From positions 1-64,000 of the forward strand of contig JADGAV010000001.1 in NCBI GenBank assembly GCA_015231825.1: a stretch of 64,000 bases of DNA, in the 5' to 3' direction. The position numbers and the translations under genes were made by a program. This DNA comes from SAR324 cluster bacterium (GTDB taxonomy: Bacteria > SAR324 > NAC60-12). Under the pieces are notes generated by a model. That model made no database searches, was not told where the DNA came from, and worked only from the letters and a program-made list of their open reading frames with translations. Positions 8,791-17,732 of this stretch are shown here, one piece after another; position 1 is the stretch's first letter, and every line of letters starts with the position of its first letter.

Positions 8791-9617
8791 ACTTTTCTCG
8801 CAATAATCTGAGCCACTCTGGCAGTCCCTGCGCTTATATTTTTTACGAGATTCCGAACCCTATCCGGGGCTGAAGGCCCGAGAATCGTGTGGAGTCCCAA
8901 AGGCGGAGCCCCCCCGGCCTTATTATTTTTTTCCCTGGCCCGTTTCATCCAGGAAAGACATTTTTGTGAATCATCCTCCATTGATTCCAATTGAAATCCG
9001 GCATTGCTCAATAAAACCCCCAATTCTTCAGGGCTTGCAAGAAAACTGGTGGAATTGTCGTCCGCCCAGGGGACTGGAAAAAGTAATTCCTCATTTTCAC
9101 TCTTCAAAATATCGTAAATTCCCAGTTTTGCACCCGGTTTGAGAACACGGCAGATGCCGGAATAGAGTCCTGCTTTGTCTTCAATGTTCATGGAAACATG
9201 AAGGGAATAGCAACTGTCAAAAGTTGCCGAATCAAAAGGCAAGTCCAACGCGTTTCCTTGTATCAACCTGATTCTGTCGCTTATATTCAACCAGCGATTC
9301 AGTTCGTTGCCGACCTCTGTATAGACGTCTGAAAGATCGATTCCAGTGACGTTCGCTGCAAATTGATTGAAGGCAACCCTGGCAGGTCCTCCCAATCCGC
9401 TGCCGACGTCAAGCACCTGGTCTCCTGGTTTGATCTTCAGTGTTCGAAAAAGGTCAAGAGTCGCATCTCGACCTCTGACATGGAATTCATCAACCATTGC
9501 CAGGTCAGACGGTTCAACATTATCAGGAGTTTTTTCGCGCAATGCCAACCCTGCTTTTATTTTTTCCAAAAGCCCTTGCATGGAGTAGTGTTGTTTTATC
9601 GCATCGTGTTTTGTCAT
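8787..9617 (-). CDS. Class I SAM-dependent methyltransferase
   Basis: A 276-residue methyltransferase with the SAM-binding motif I VLDVGSGLGGPARVAF at about 69-84, the acidic end of beta-2 in VTGIDLSDVY, motif II-like GNALDLPFDSATFD, and VLKPGAKLGIYDIL. A helical N-terminus (about 1-55) and a basic C-terminal tail surround the Rossmann core. The pattern resembles sarcosine/dimethylglycine and UbiE-type small-molecule methyltransferases; the acceptor is unknown. It lies 15 bases behind the ADP-forming acyl-CoA synthetase on the same strand, so the two are likely co-transcribed. Its 3' end overlaps the convergent ligase gene by four bases, leaving no room for a terminator between them. Confidence 0.88.
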   Translation of the reverse strand: MTKHDAIKQHYSMQGLLEKIKAGLALREKTPDNVEPSDLAMVDEFHVRGRDATLDLFRTLKIKPGDQVLDVGSGLGGPARVAFNQFAANVTGIDLSDVYTEVGNELNRWLNISDRIRLIQGNALDLPFDSATFDSCYSLHVSMNIEDKAGLYSGICRVLKPGAKLGIYDILKSENEELLFPVPWADDNSTSFLASPEELGVLLSNAGFQLESMEDDSQKCLSWMKRAREKNNKAGGAPPLGLHTILGPSAPDRVRNLVKNISAGTARVAQIIARKV

Positions 9618-9632
9618 GGCTTTCTTACTTTT

Positions 9633-11729
9633 TCATGTGTTTTCGAGAACAAGCATGCCATCAACAGCAAGCACTCCTTCTCCTTCCGCTTTTACCAGGA
9701 TCGGATTGATTTCTGCTTCAAAAACTCGGAATTGTTTGAGATCAGCTAACCGGGAGAAGTTGACAATTGCCTTCGCCAAGGCGTCGCAGTCTCCGCGAGG
9801 CAAAGAGCGGAATCCGCGTATGACTGCCAAACCTTTCACTTCCTCAATCATTTCGAAAGCCTGTTTCAAAGACAGAGGAGGAATCCGAATCGCAATGTCC
9901 TGATAAATTTCAGTGAGTACGCCTCCCGTCCCTAAAACCACTGTCGGTCCTATCACGGGGTCAATTTTGTATCCCAGCAAAACTTCCTGAAGGCTGGTCT
10001 CCATTTTTTGAATTAGAATTCCTTCCTGCTCCATCTCAGTCAGAAATTTACTGACGCTGCAGATAATTTGATCATAGGCGGATTTCAGTTCCTCCGCATT
10101 TTTGATATTCAGGACTACGGCTCCCGCTTCGGTTTTATGAAGAATCTTTTCTGAAAGAACCTTGGCGACCAGGGGGTATCCAAGAGCGTCGCCAATTTCA
10201 ACAGCTTCTTTCGCAGAATGTGCGAGGCCTGACACAGGGATGGAAATTCCCAGGCTTTTGAAAACCCGTCCTGCCTCCCTTTCTAGCAAGGTACTTTTAT
10301 TGAACTGCCGTATAAGATTTTCTGTTTCCTGAGAAGGAGCAATGGTACCCTGCCAGTCCGAGTGCGGTTCTTTCCACTGCAGTAAAGCACGAATGGCTTC
10401 TGCACAGGATTCTGGAGTGCGAAAGGCTGCAATGCCTGCTTGTGTCAGCATGGCGAGAGAAAATGGGGCATTGGGCACAACATACACAGCCAGTGGTTTG
10501 TCGGATCCGGCCCATCGTAGAATTGGCTCGACGGCCAGCTTGGGGTGAAATTGGCCTGACGATCCAACCACCATGATCACCGCCTGGATTTCTGGCGAAT
10601 CCAATAGTATCCCGATCACTTTCTGTACGATTTCGGCTTTGGTTCCTGCCAGCGTCAAATCAATCAAAGATCCGGACACTTCAATTTTTTTGGTTTGAAG
10701 AAATTGCACTATTTCTACCGGGACTGCCGCCAATTCAATTCCTTGTGTTCCCAGAATGTCAGCAACCATCGCCCCTCCTCCCCCTGTTGTTGTGACGATG
10801 GATACCTGCTTGCCGCTCATAGGCTTTTTGCCGATCATAAGGGGCGGTAATTCAAAGAGAGTTTCAAACAAATTAACGCGAATGATTCCGTTTTCTGAAA
10901 GAAATTGGGAAAAGATTTCGTCGGCTCCAGCGATGGATCCGGTATGAGAAGATGCCAGGTCCTGACCCACTGAAGAACGGCCCAGCTTGAAAGCGATTAT
11001 CGGTTTTCCTGCACGAAAGGCCCGCAGCGCCGTCGCTTTTAAAGATTGTGGAGAGCGGAGGGTCTCCAAAAATAGCAGAATGACTTTAGTTGCGGCATCG
11101 TCAATCAGAAAATCAGTGATTTCGCTCACTCCAAGATCAACTTCATTCCCGACTGAAACAAGCTTAGAATACCCTGCTTCACGGGCTTGAACGTGAGAAA
11201 GAAGAGCCCCGATCAAACTGCCGCTTTGTGAAACTACGCCGACGTTTCCAGGAATCAGTGTAGGCAGATCGAGCATGGCATTGACACTCAAAGCGACTCG
11301 GTCCACAGGATTGATCAATCCGATGCTGTTCGGCCCCAAAATCCTCACTCCGGTTTCTTGGCATACCCTCGCAAGTCTCGTCTGGAGTGCGATTCCTTTT
11401 TCACCTGCTTCGGCAAAGCCGCCCGTCAATATGTTGACACAGGGGATTGCCAAGTTCACGCACTCTTCCACAGCCGCAATCACCTTGGCTGTCGGCAGCA
11501 TGATGAAAGCCTGATCAATAGGAACGGGAATGCTGCTTAGAGTCGGGAAGCAGGGAATTCCCAGAATATCTTTACGGTTGGGATTGACGGGGAAAATATC
11601 ACCCTGAAAACCATGCTTCAGCAAATAGCGCTGAGCTCTGGAACTTGTCTTTTTTTCATCCGATGATGCTCCAACCAGAGCGACCGTTTTGGGTCGGAAT
11701 AAAGCATCTATGATTCGGTTATTTTTCAA
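9633..11729 (-). CDS. ADP-forming acyl-CoA synthetase (alpha-beta fusion)
   Basis: A 698-residue fused NDP-forming acyl-CoA/acetyl-CoA synthetase. The N-terminal CoA-binding Rossmann domain (about 8-135) begins RPKTVALVGASSDEKKTS. The succinyl-CoA-ligase-like domains (about 150-450) contain VVSQSGSLIGALLSH, and ASSHTGSIAGAD includes His262, the expected phospho-histidine. An ATP-grasp domain follows (about 475-690; YPLVAKVLSEKILHKTE and VVLGTGGVLTEIYQDIAIRIPPL). It converts acyl-CoA plus ADP and phosphate to acid plus ATP, or the reverse. There is no acetyltransferase domain, so it is not a full PatZ. The only workable start is TTG at 11729, because a stop codon lies two codons upstream and the first internal ATG would remove the CoA-binding domain. 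It leads the operon with the methyltransferase. Confidence 0.9.
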   Translation of the reverse strand: MKNNRIIDALFRPKTVALVGASSDEKKTSSRAQRYLLKHGFQGDIFPVNPNRKDILGIPCFPTLSSIPVPIDQAFIMLPTAKVIAAVEECVNLAIPCVNILTGGFAEAGEKGIALQTRLARVCQETGVRILGPNSIGLINPVDRVALSVNAMLDLPTLIPGNVGVVSQSGSLIGALLSHVQAREAGYSKLVSVGNEVDLGVSEITDFLIDDAATKVILLFLETLRSPQSLKATALRAFRAGKPIIAFKLGRSSVGQDLASSHTGSIAGADEIFSQFLSENGIIRVNLFETLFELPPLMIGKKPMSGKQVSIVTTTGGGGAMVADILGTQGIELAAVPVEIVQFLQTKKIEVSGSLIDLTLAGTKAEIVQKVIGILLDSPEIQAVIMVVGSSGQFHPKLAVEPILRWAGSDKPLAVYVVPNAPFSLAMLTQAGIAAFRTPESCAEAIRALLQWKEPHSDWQGTIAPSQETENLIRQFNKSTLLEREAGRVFKSLGISIPVSGLAHSAKEAVEIGDALGYPLVAKVLSEKILHKTEAGAVVLNIKNAEELKSAYDQIICSVSKFLTEMEQEGILIQKMETSLQEVLLGYKIDPVIGPTVVLGTGGVLTEIYQDIAIRIPPLSLKQAFEMIEEVKGLAVIRGFRSLPRGDCDALAKAIVNFSRLADLKQFRVFEAEINPILVKAEGEGVLAVDGMLVLENT

Positions 11730-12037
11730 TCTTCAACAGAATGCAGGTGGTATTGAAAGGTAAAGTTTCGACAGTGGTTTCAGCAGCAAGGATTCTCATT
11801 TTGAAGTCGGTAGTTGGTCTTCAGATGTTTCTTCATGGAGGTTAGGGATAGTATACAAATAGACTAAAATCAAGATCTCTGCACTTTTTCGGGATTCTGG
11901 ATATGGCACTTCTTTGTGTCCCTTTGAATGCCGATCTGAACCGCTTAAAAAAGGTGTTGATTTTCCAGTGAATTTCTTGCTATTCCTTGATCTTGGGTAG
12001 CTGATTAAAGCAAACGCAATCTATTGCTGAAAAAATT
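11730..12037. other. Divergent intergenic stretch, no gene seen
   Basis: There are 308 bases between the divergently transcribed acyl-CoA synthetase (minus) and the ParB/GFA fusion (plus). It must hold promoters for both. The best plus-strand match is TTGATT then TATTCC with an 18-base gap near 11957-11986, which is too weak to call. No open frame or repeat stands out. Confidence 0.35.
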
Positions 12038-13687
12038 ATGGAAGACAACTCGCCGATTCTTTCGCTGGAACACTCGCTGCAGCTTGTTCCTATTCGAGAA
12101 CTCATGCAAACTGAAGAAATCGTCGCTCCCCGCAAGCTGGAGGAATTGGCTAATTTCATGCTTGATCAGGGAACTTTTCCCAACCCGATTATTGCTGCAA
12201 GAAACCCGCACACTAAAAAAATTCTTCCCCTGGATGGGAATCATCGACACAGTGCAGGCATCCTTTGCGGATTGCACTATCTTCCGGTTTTGTTTGTTGA
12301 TTGGGATGAATTCGGGATTGATGCCTGGAATCGTGCAGTCAACATTACAAACTCCAAACAACTGGAGGAATTGTTATCCCGTTTCAACCTGAAAGAATGC
12401 AAACTGCCGGTGAACTCCAACTGCGCGGTACTATACTATGGAGGGAAAACCTATATTTTTGATGGTGTACAAAAAAGTAAATTGAGACAACACCAAATCA
12501 CGAAAGATTTTTTTGAGACACTGTCCTGGTCCGGTGTCCAGATCGTCAATATTGTGAAGGCCAAAGCGGAGACAGATGAGTTAAAAAAAGACCCTTCGAT
12601 TCTCGTGGTGGAGTTACCCAAATTCAGTAAAAACGAGTTGATCAAAATCATTGAAGCTGGGACGGTTTTGCCGCCGAAAGCCTACCGCACAATTCTCCCG
12701 CACGGTCCGATTCGACTTCCGGTTAGAATGAACTTTCTCCAGGAACTGAAAGCAGTCGGGCAAAAACAGCTGGAAAAAATCAATGAACGGTGGACAGAGG
12801 AATTGAGACAAGTTCATTTTGTTCAACTCCCTTGTGAAATCAACGTCAGTCAAAATCCGGAAAAATTTTATGCAGGTTTGAAAGTTGCGCCTTTTGTTGT
12901 CAATCCATACCCCCGGTTCGAAATCTTGGACGAGAAGGAACTTGAGCAGCTGAATCCCCTGAACCTGAGGCATTCTATTGTCAAAATTATTGATCTTCCA
13001 GAGAACTTTCAAAAAAGATTGGAATCTCTTAAAAAAATCCTGGGAATAACAGTCAATACCGTCAAAGAAGCCGGTAAAAGTGATCGGATTTATTTTGAAG
13101 GTCCTGCAATGATGTGTATGGAAACAGTATTTGAGCTTTGTTTTTCTGATACACCCGTTGACGAAGGGAGCTCCCGCATTCTTTCGGATCAGGAAAAAAT
13201 TTCAGATGCCATTATCCATTCAAAATCATCGTTTCCCCGTGTTGAACCGGGAGAATTTGTACCCGTACCAAGCACAAAAGCCGAAATGATTCACGGGGCC
13301 TGTCTTTGCGGAAAAGTCGCATTCGAGATGGAGGGGGTTTTTGAAAGTTTTCGTTATTGTCACTGCAGTCGCTGCCAGAAAGTAACAGGCAGTGCCCACG
13401 CGTCCAATTTATTTATCAAACCGAAATATTTTCGATGGATTAGAGGAGAAGAGCATGTTCATCGCTACGATGTTCCGGAAGCAGAACGGTTTTCCGTCTG
13501 CTTCTGCAGGTTTTGCGGCTCTCCATGCCCAAGGATCACACGGACAGGAGACATGTTTGTCATTCCTGCCGGTTCTCTGGAAAAGCATCCGGAAATATTT
13601 CCAGTCTGCAGCATCTTTTGGGATAGTCGTGCCCCTTGGTATCATTCCATAGACGAATTGCCCCAATTCAAGGAATACCCCGAATGA
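12038..13687 (+). CDS. ParB/sulfiredoxin-like domain fused to a GFA zinc domain
   Basis: A 549-residue multidomain protein. Residues about 12-110 are a ParB-N/sulfiredoxin-like domain: an LVPIRELMQTEEI start and the signature LPLDGNHRHSAGI. A middle part (about 110-250, including VLPPKAYRTILPHGPIRLPV) resembles ParB-like small-molecule kinases of the SbnI type. A further unrecognised segment (about 250-415) follows. The C-terminal domain (about 416-545) is a GFA (glutathione-dependent formaldehyde-activating-like) zinc fold with cysteines in GACLCGKV (near 421), CHCSRCQKVTGS (near 441-452) and CRFCGSPC (near 489-496). The ParB-like fold can act as an ATP-dependent serine kinase and GFA folds bind zinc and thiols, but no joint function is known to me. 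There is no clear ribosome site before the ATG. No flanking gene suggests a pathway. Confidence 0.75.
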   Translation: MEDNSPILSLEHSLQLVPIRELMQTEEIVAPRKLEELANFMLDQGTFPNPIIAARNPHTKKILPLDGNHRHSAGILCGLHYLPVLFVDWDEFGIDAWNRAVNITNSKQLEELLSRFNLKECKLPVNSNCAVLYYGGKTYIFDGVQKSKLRQHQITKDFFETLSWSGVQIVNIVKAKAETDELKKDPSILVVELPKFSKNELIKIIEAGTVLPPKAYRTILPHGPIRLPVRMNFLQELKAVGQKQLEKINERWTEELRQVHFVQLPCEINVSQNPEKFYAGLKVAPFVVNPYPRFEILDEKELEQLNPLNLRHSIVKIIDLPENFQKRLESLKKILGITVNTVKEAGKSDRIYFEGPAMMCMETVFELCFSDTPVDEGSSRILSDQEKISDAIIHSKSSFPRVEPGEFVPVPSTKAEMIHGACLCGKVAFEMEGVFESFRYCHCSRCQKVTGSAHASNLFIKPKYFRWIRGEEHVHRYDVPEAERFSVCFCRFCGSPCPRITRTGDMFVIPAGSLEKHPEIFPVCSIFWDSRAPWYHSIDELPQFKEYPE

Positions 13688-13760
13688 AACCGTTGGCTAA
13701 GACGCATCTGGCGAATGGGATATTAAAAAATTGGGTCAATCCGAAAAATTCCCCTGCTTC

Positions 13761-16700
13761 CTAAAACTTTGCATCGATCAAATTCATCGGATTGTCTCTC
13801 ACATTTGAATTGTTCAACCGTGCTCCTTTGAAACTTGTTTTTTTCACATTGGCTTTGCGAAAATTCGTGCCGCTCAAGTCCGCATTTCTGAAATTCGCCT
13901 TCCCCAGCTTCGACTTGGTAAAATCTGCCTTTTCACATTGAGCATTCCTGAAGGAAGCTTTTTCCAGGTTGCTGTGTGAAAAATCGGTGCCCTGACATTG
14001 ACTCCCCTCGAACTTTGCCTTTTTCAGAGAAGATTTTTTAAAGGATATTCCTGAGACATTGGCATTTGAAAAATCGGCTCCATCCAGGTTTTTTCCAACA
14101 AAATTACAATGTCTCAGATCGGCTCCTGCTGCCGGGTTGCAGGGAGCTGTTCCTGCTGCTTGAATCGGTTGTGCTGCTGCCGGCGAGGCTTGCCCCGGGA
14201 CAGGATTGGGCGAGGCCTGCGTCTGCATTCTGGGAGTCGGCGGAACCGGTTTTTGAACGAATCCTGCTTGCGGGGAAGCCTGCTGTGCTGTTCTTTGAGG
14301 GGCAGACGCAGCTCGATTGCCGGAATTGATTGCATAGATGCTGTTGGCCCAGGAACCGCCGCATATCTGATTTGAATCGCCCTTACATGGCATCGTGCAG
14401 TTGTCTGCGGGGCCTGAGTGCCCGTAGCTGTTGTCACAAAAGCAGTGCCCGCCATATTGGGTGGCAGCGTAGGCAAATCCCTTGCTCCTGCAGAGATCGA
14501 GACATTTATTGGTGGTCATATCGGCAGTATCAAGATAGTAGCCTTTCATATCTCGATTACTTTGGTCTTTAAAGCATCCCACATAACTGAATGAAACGTC
14601 CGTATTTTGCTGAGATTGCCCCCCCTGAAAAGGTGCGGGTGCTGCGGAGACCTGGGAACCGGAATTGACGGCATACACACCAATTTCCCACCATCCGCCG
14701 CATTTTTGAAGGGAATCCCCGGTACAGGCAGTCTCGCATTTTCCTGATCCATATTGACCGTATTGTTCATTGTTACCGCAAAAACATTCGCTGCCGTTTT
14801 CAACTCCAGCGTATTTATAATTTTTCTCACCGCAATAATTGATGCATTTGCTGGGAGTCATCTGGCTGTCAACCCAGGGTTTGCCTTTTAATGTCCTGGC
14901 TGATTGGTCTTTGAAGCATCCCAGGTATTGGGGAGGGGCAACTGACGTAATGGCTGCTGAGACAGGCGCCTGCTGGCCGCTTGTTTCCCGTGTTCCTGTC
15001 CAAGAGCCACCAGACAGACTATCGTTACAATATCCCCAGTGTCCTGAAAATTGGTCGGGACTTTGAAATAACAGTTCAAATTTTCCCCAGTAGAAGCGTC
15101 CATCCTGCGCGGCAGAGTTGCATCTCTTTCCCGACTCATCCTCGACCCAAACGCCGGTTAGCACATTTCCGGAAAGCGACCCGTAAATGGTCCCGTTTTC
15201 CTGGAACATATAGTTGCCGTCAACCCTGCTTTGGGATTGCCTGATCACTAATTTTTTTTGGCTCGTGTTCCAGTTGCCTGATATTTCGACGCTGGGCGGA
15301 ATTAGCGAGCTTTGAGGAGGAGAAGCGGGTTGACCGCTGTAAACTTCAAATTCAAAGAGCTGGTAGTGGTTGAAATCACTCTCTGATGCTGTAGAAAACT
15401 GAATCGCAATTCCTGTTGCAAATACAGGCTTGAAGCTCAAAGAGGCCCAGCCATTTCTCGAACTGTTATGGATATCTCCGATAACTCGCCCGTCCTGAAG
15501 CACCGAATTTGCGTTCATCATCTCTTTGCCATTAAAACCGTTGCTTAGCAGCTCCACGTTTTGCCAACTACGCTGAGCAAGAGGAACTGATGAAGGACTC
15601 ATGGTGTACTGGATTGTCAGATTTTTAATATTGGGTCCGCCACCCCCATTACTTTCCTTCCAAAGCCGAATCCGGGATACTCCCTGTTGTCCTCCGAGGT
15701 CCGTTGCAATAGTATTGCTGCCTCGATTGTATGATTCGGTAACCCAAGAATGCGTGTTTGTATCCCCGTCAATGGCATTCAATATTTGATAGTCACTTTT
15801 TCTTTCATTGGGAAAGACAGCGATTTGACTGATTGGAATTTTCTTTCCTGCAGAAAAGGAAATTTGAGGAGTTTGAGACGGAGAATCAGACTGAGAACCG
15901 GAATTGACTGCATAAACGCTGTTTGCCCAGGAACCTCCGCAAATCTGATTTGAATCTCCCTTGCATGGCATCGTGCAGTTGTCGGCAGGACCCGATCTTC
16001 CATAGCTGTTGTCACAAAAGCAATGCCCTCCATATTGCGTGGCAGCATAGGCAAAACCCTTACTTTTACATAGATCGAGACATTTATTGGTGGTCATATC
16101 AGCTGTATCGAGATAGTACCCCTTCATGTCACGATCGCTCTGGTCTTTAAAGCATCCCAGGAATTGAGGAGAAGCAGCTTGTAACGAGGTGGGACTTGAA
16201 GAACCTGTCTGATTTCCCGGAGCTGGAGGAGCAGCACCATATTGAGTTGAAGAATCCACTTGAATGTCATCAATATTGATATGTCCCCATCCACCGCTGG
16301 CATAGTCATAGATCCTGATTCTCGCCGATCTGCCCCTGAATTCAGAAACATCCCAGGAATAGGGCTTCATGGTTTCATAACATTGGCCGGTGGCCTGCCG
16401 TACCGAGCGATCACCAAGCAATAATTCAATTCCCACTTCATTTTTATTACAGCCTCCTCCGATAAGAAAACTGATCTTATCTCCTGTAATGGTAAATATC
16501 GGAGAAATCATTGTTCCTTTTGCCGTGTCTCCATAAGTTCTACCCGCAGGATCTCCCGGCCTGACTCGGTTTTCGTAACCTCCAATCCAGTAATTTCCCT
16601 GATGTTGTGAAGTCTCCCGATTCCTGGCAGCTGGATTGTCTCCGTAAGTCGGTTGAGTTTCAAATGCATTTCCCTCTCTCTCCCATCCATTCAAATTTCC

Positions 16701-17405
16701 TGTTTCAAAATCCCAGGTAACGTCCCTGGAGGAAGAAGCTGAAACTTGTTGTGTTGGAGCTGTTGCCTGTGGGGAACTGAATGCGCTGACTTCAATGAAT
16801 CCGTTTCCGTTGCTCCCTGAATTTTGGCAGATCCTTCCCGTGACGGCCACCACGGTGTACGATCCAGAGTTGAGGTAAAGGTTCATGGAGTCCACCGCCT
16901 GACACCAGGTCTGCTGATAGGGGTCGCAGGATCCTCTTTTAAAAATGCCTTGATGAACGGTATTTTGATTTTGATAGAGGCGATAGGCGACGCTTGTCTG
17001 GTTCGCTTGCCAGTTATACCAGGTATTGAGCTTGCTGAGAGTTGCCGGTGTGGTCAGATTGAAACTTGCCCGATCCGTAAAAGAACAGCCTGCCTTGTTC
17101 CAATTGTTGAAAACGATTACGGAGTTGCCGGGTAGTGAAGGCGCTGGAAGGGCTTGTGTTGCAATATTCAGGATAATTTCTACTCTGTCGTTTGGAGATT
17201 TTCCTTGCAGTCTTTTCTGTAATTCAGAAATTGCATTCTCAACGGTTGTGTTGATCACAATTTTCTTATTGGGGCCCGCTTCTGAAAATCCTGCTTGCGG
17301 GTAAGGCGGTTGGAAACCGCCTTGAGATGTTTGAGCGGCAGCAGGCAGCATGTACCCTGCTAATCCAACCCATGCGCACAAAAAAACAAAAAGTAAATTT
17401 TTCAT
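13761..17405 (-). CDS. Large secreted WSC/discoidin-like/pentapeptide-repeat protein
   Basis: The 1214-residue product starts at the ATG at 17405, which has GGAGGGG five bases upstream; an ATG eight codons earlier lacks a site. A signal peptide (about 1-25, ending LPAAAQ) is followed by a region with several cysteines (50-215), a concanavalin-like DFETGNLNGWEREG domain (about 230-385), and WSC domain 1 (about 415-504). A discoidin/F5-8-type module comes next (about 540-692, NAIDGDTNTHSWVTES), then a beta module (705-805), WSC 2 (828-916) and WSC 3 (941-1030). A Pro/Ala/Gln-rich linker leads into about 20 pentapeptide repeats (1095-1214, A[DN]F type). WSC domains bind carbohydrate in fungal and eukaryotic proteins. 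A surface or extracellular glycan-binding role is likely. It is monocistronic and has its own promoter (17548-17575). Confidence 0.88.
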   Translation of the reverse strand: MKNLLFVFLCAWVGLAGYMLPAAAQTSQGGFQPPYPQAGFSEAGPNKKIVINTTVENAISELQKRLQGKSPNDRVEIILNIATQALPAPSLPGNSVIVFNNWNKAGCSFTDRASFNLTTPATLSKLNTWYNWQANQTSVAYRLYQNQNTVHQGIFKRGSCDPYQQTWCQAVDSMNLYLNSGSYTVVAVTGRICQNSGSNGNGFIEVSAFSSPQATAPTQQVSASSSRDVTWDFETGNLNGWEREGNAFETQPTYGDNPAARNRETSQHQGNYWIGGYENRVRPGDPAGRTYGDTAKGTMISPIFTITGDKISFLIGGGCNKNEVGIELLLGDRSVRQATGQCYETMKPYSWDVSEFRGRSARIRIYDYASGGWGHINIDDIQVDSSTQYGAAPPAPGNQTGSSSPTSLQAASPQFLGCFKDQSDRDMKGYYLDTADMTTNKCLDLCKSKGFAYAATQYGGHCFCDNSYGRSGPADNCTMPCKGDSNQICGGSWANSVYAVNSGSQSDSPSQTPQISFSAGKKIPISQIAVFPNERKSDYQILNAIDGDTNTHSWVTESYNRGSNTIATDLGGQQGVSRIRLWKESNGGGGPNIKNLTIQYTMSPSSVPLAQRSWQNVELLSNGFNGKEMMNANSVLQDGRVIGDIHNSSRNGWASLSFKPVFATGIAIQFSTASESDFNHYQLFEFEVYSGQPASPPQSSLIPPSVEISGNWNTSQKKLVIRQSQSRVDGNYMFQENGTIYGSLSGNVLTGVWVEDESGKRCNSAAQDGRFYWGKFELLFQSPDQFSGHWGYCNDSLSGGSWTGTRETSGQQAPVSAAITSVAPPQYLGCFKDQSARTLKGKPWVDSQMTPSKCINYCGEKNYKYAGVENGSECFCGNNEQYGQYGSGKCETACTGDSLQKCGGWWEIGVYAVNSGSQVSAAPAPFQGGQSQQNTDVSFSYVGCFKDQSNRDMKGYYLDTADMTTNKCLDLCRSKGFAYAATQYGGHCFCDNSYGHSGPADNCTMPCKGDSNQICGGSWANSIYAINSGNRAASAPQRTAQQASPQAGFVQKPVPPTPRMQTQASPNPVPGQASPAAAQPIQAAGTAPCNPAAGADLRHCNFVGKNLDGADFSNANVSGISFKKSSLKKAKFEGSQCQGTDFSHSNLEKASFRNAQCEKADFTKSKLGKANFRNADLSGTNFRKANVKKTSFKGARLNNSNVRDNPMNLIDAKF
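14316..14585 (-). repeat. WSC-3 copy of an intragenic duplication
   Basis: This 90-codon block encodes the third WSC domain of the secreted protein. It differs from the first WSC block (15894-16163) at only about 8 of 90 residues, all but a few conservative, and long stretches of DNA are identical, for example around CATTTATTGGTGGTCATATC. The middle WSC domain (14658-14924) is far more diverged. The pair is best read as a recent within-gene duplication or gene conversion. Confidence 0.85.
15894..16163 (-). repeat. WSC-1 copy of an intragenic duplication
   Basis: This block encodes the first WSC domain and is the partner of 14316-14585. The protein copies share the run of GCFKDQS, RDMKGYYLDTADMTTNKC and FAYAATQYGGHCFCDNSYG, with all eight cysteines in register. 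The separation is about 1.3 kb of unrelated coding sequence, so the repeats could recombine and delete the discoidin-like and WSC-2 modules in frame. Confidence 0.85.
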
Positions 17406-17547
17406 AACCCCTCCATTAGAACTCAACATTAATCAAAGCGCCGCAGGACGAGGTCTTTCTGTGCTTCTTTCAAAATCTTCCCCGATCACCCCATCTGCGT
17501 GCGGTAGGGATTTTACTGCAATAGATCCTGAATGCAAAGAGAGTGTG

Positions 17548-17575
17548 ATTATAGCAGAGCCAGACATCTTGTCTA
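17548..17575 (-). promoter_or_regulatory. Sigma-70-type promoter of the WSC gene
   Basis: Read on the minus strand, TAGACA (17575-17570, five of six consensus bases) is followed after 16 bases by a perfect TATAAT (17553-17548). Transcription would begin near 17541, leaving a leader of about 135 bases before the ATG at 17405. No terminator-like hairpin was seen in that leader. Confidence 0.55.
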
Positions 17576-17605
17576 TCCGTAAAATTACGTAAAATCGCTT
17601 GTCTA
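17568..17605. promoter_or_regulatory. Nested direct repeats upstream of the WSC promoter (candidate operator)
   Basis: CTTGTCTA occurs at 17568-17575 and again at 17598-17605, exactly 30 bases apart. Between them GTAAAAT occurs twice with a 10-base step (17579-17585 and 17589-17595). The left CTTGTCTA overlaps the -35 element of the WSC promoter. Spacing in multiples of about one helical turn is what a regulator binding one DNA face would need. The site is a candidate only; no regulator gene is adjacent. Confidence 0.35.
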
Positions 17606-17732
17606 AAGTACTTATTTAATTAGGAAATTTAAAATAATTTGGCGGTACCATCGGGCCCTTTTTTTGACCTGCGGTGATTCAATCAGGTAACTTTAAAATC
17701 CATCGAATTCACGATCCTCATTTCTAAATGAA

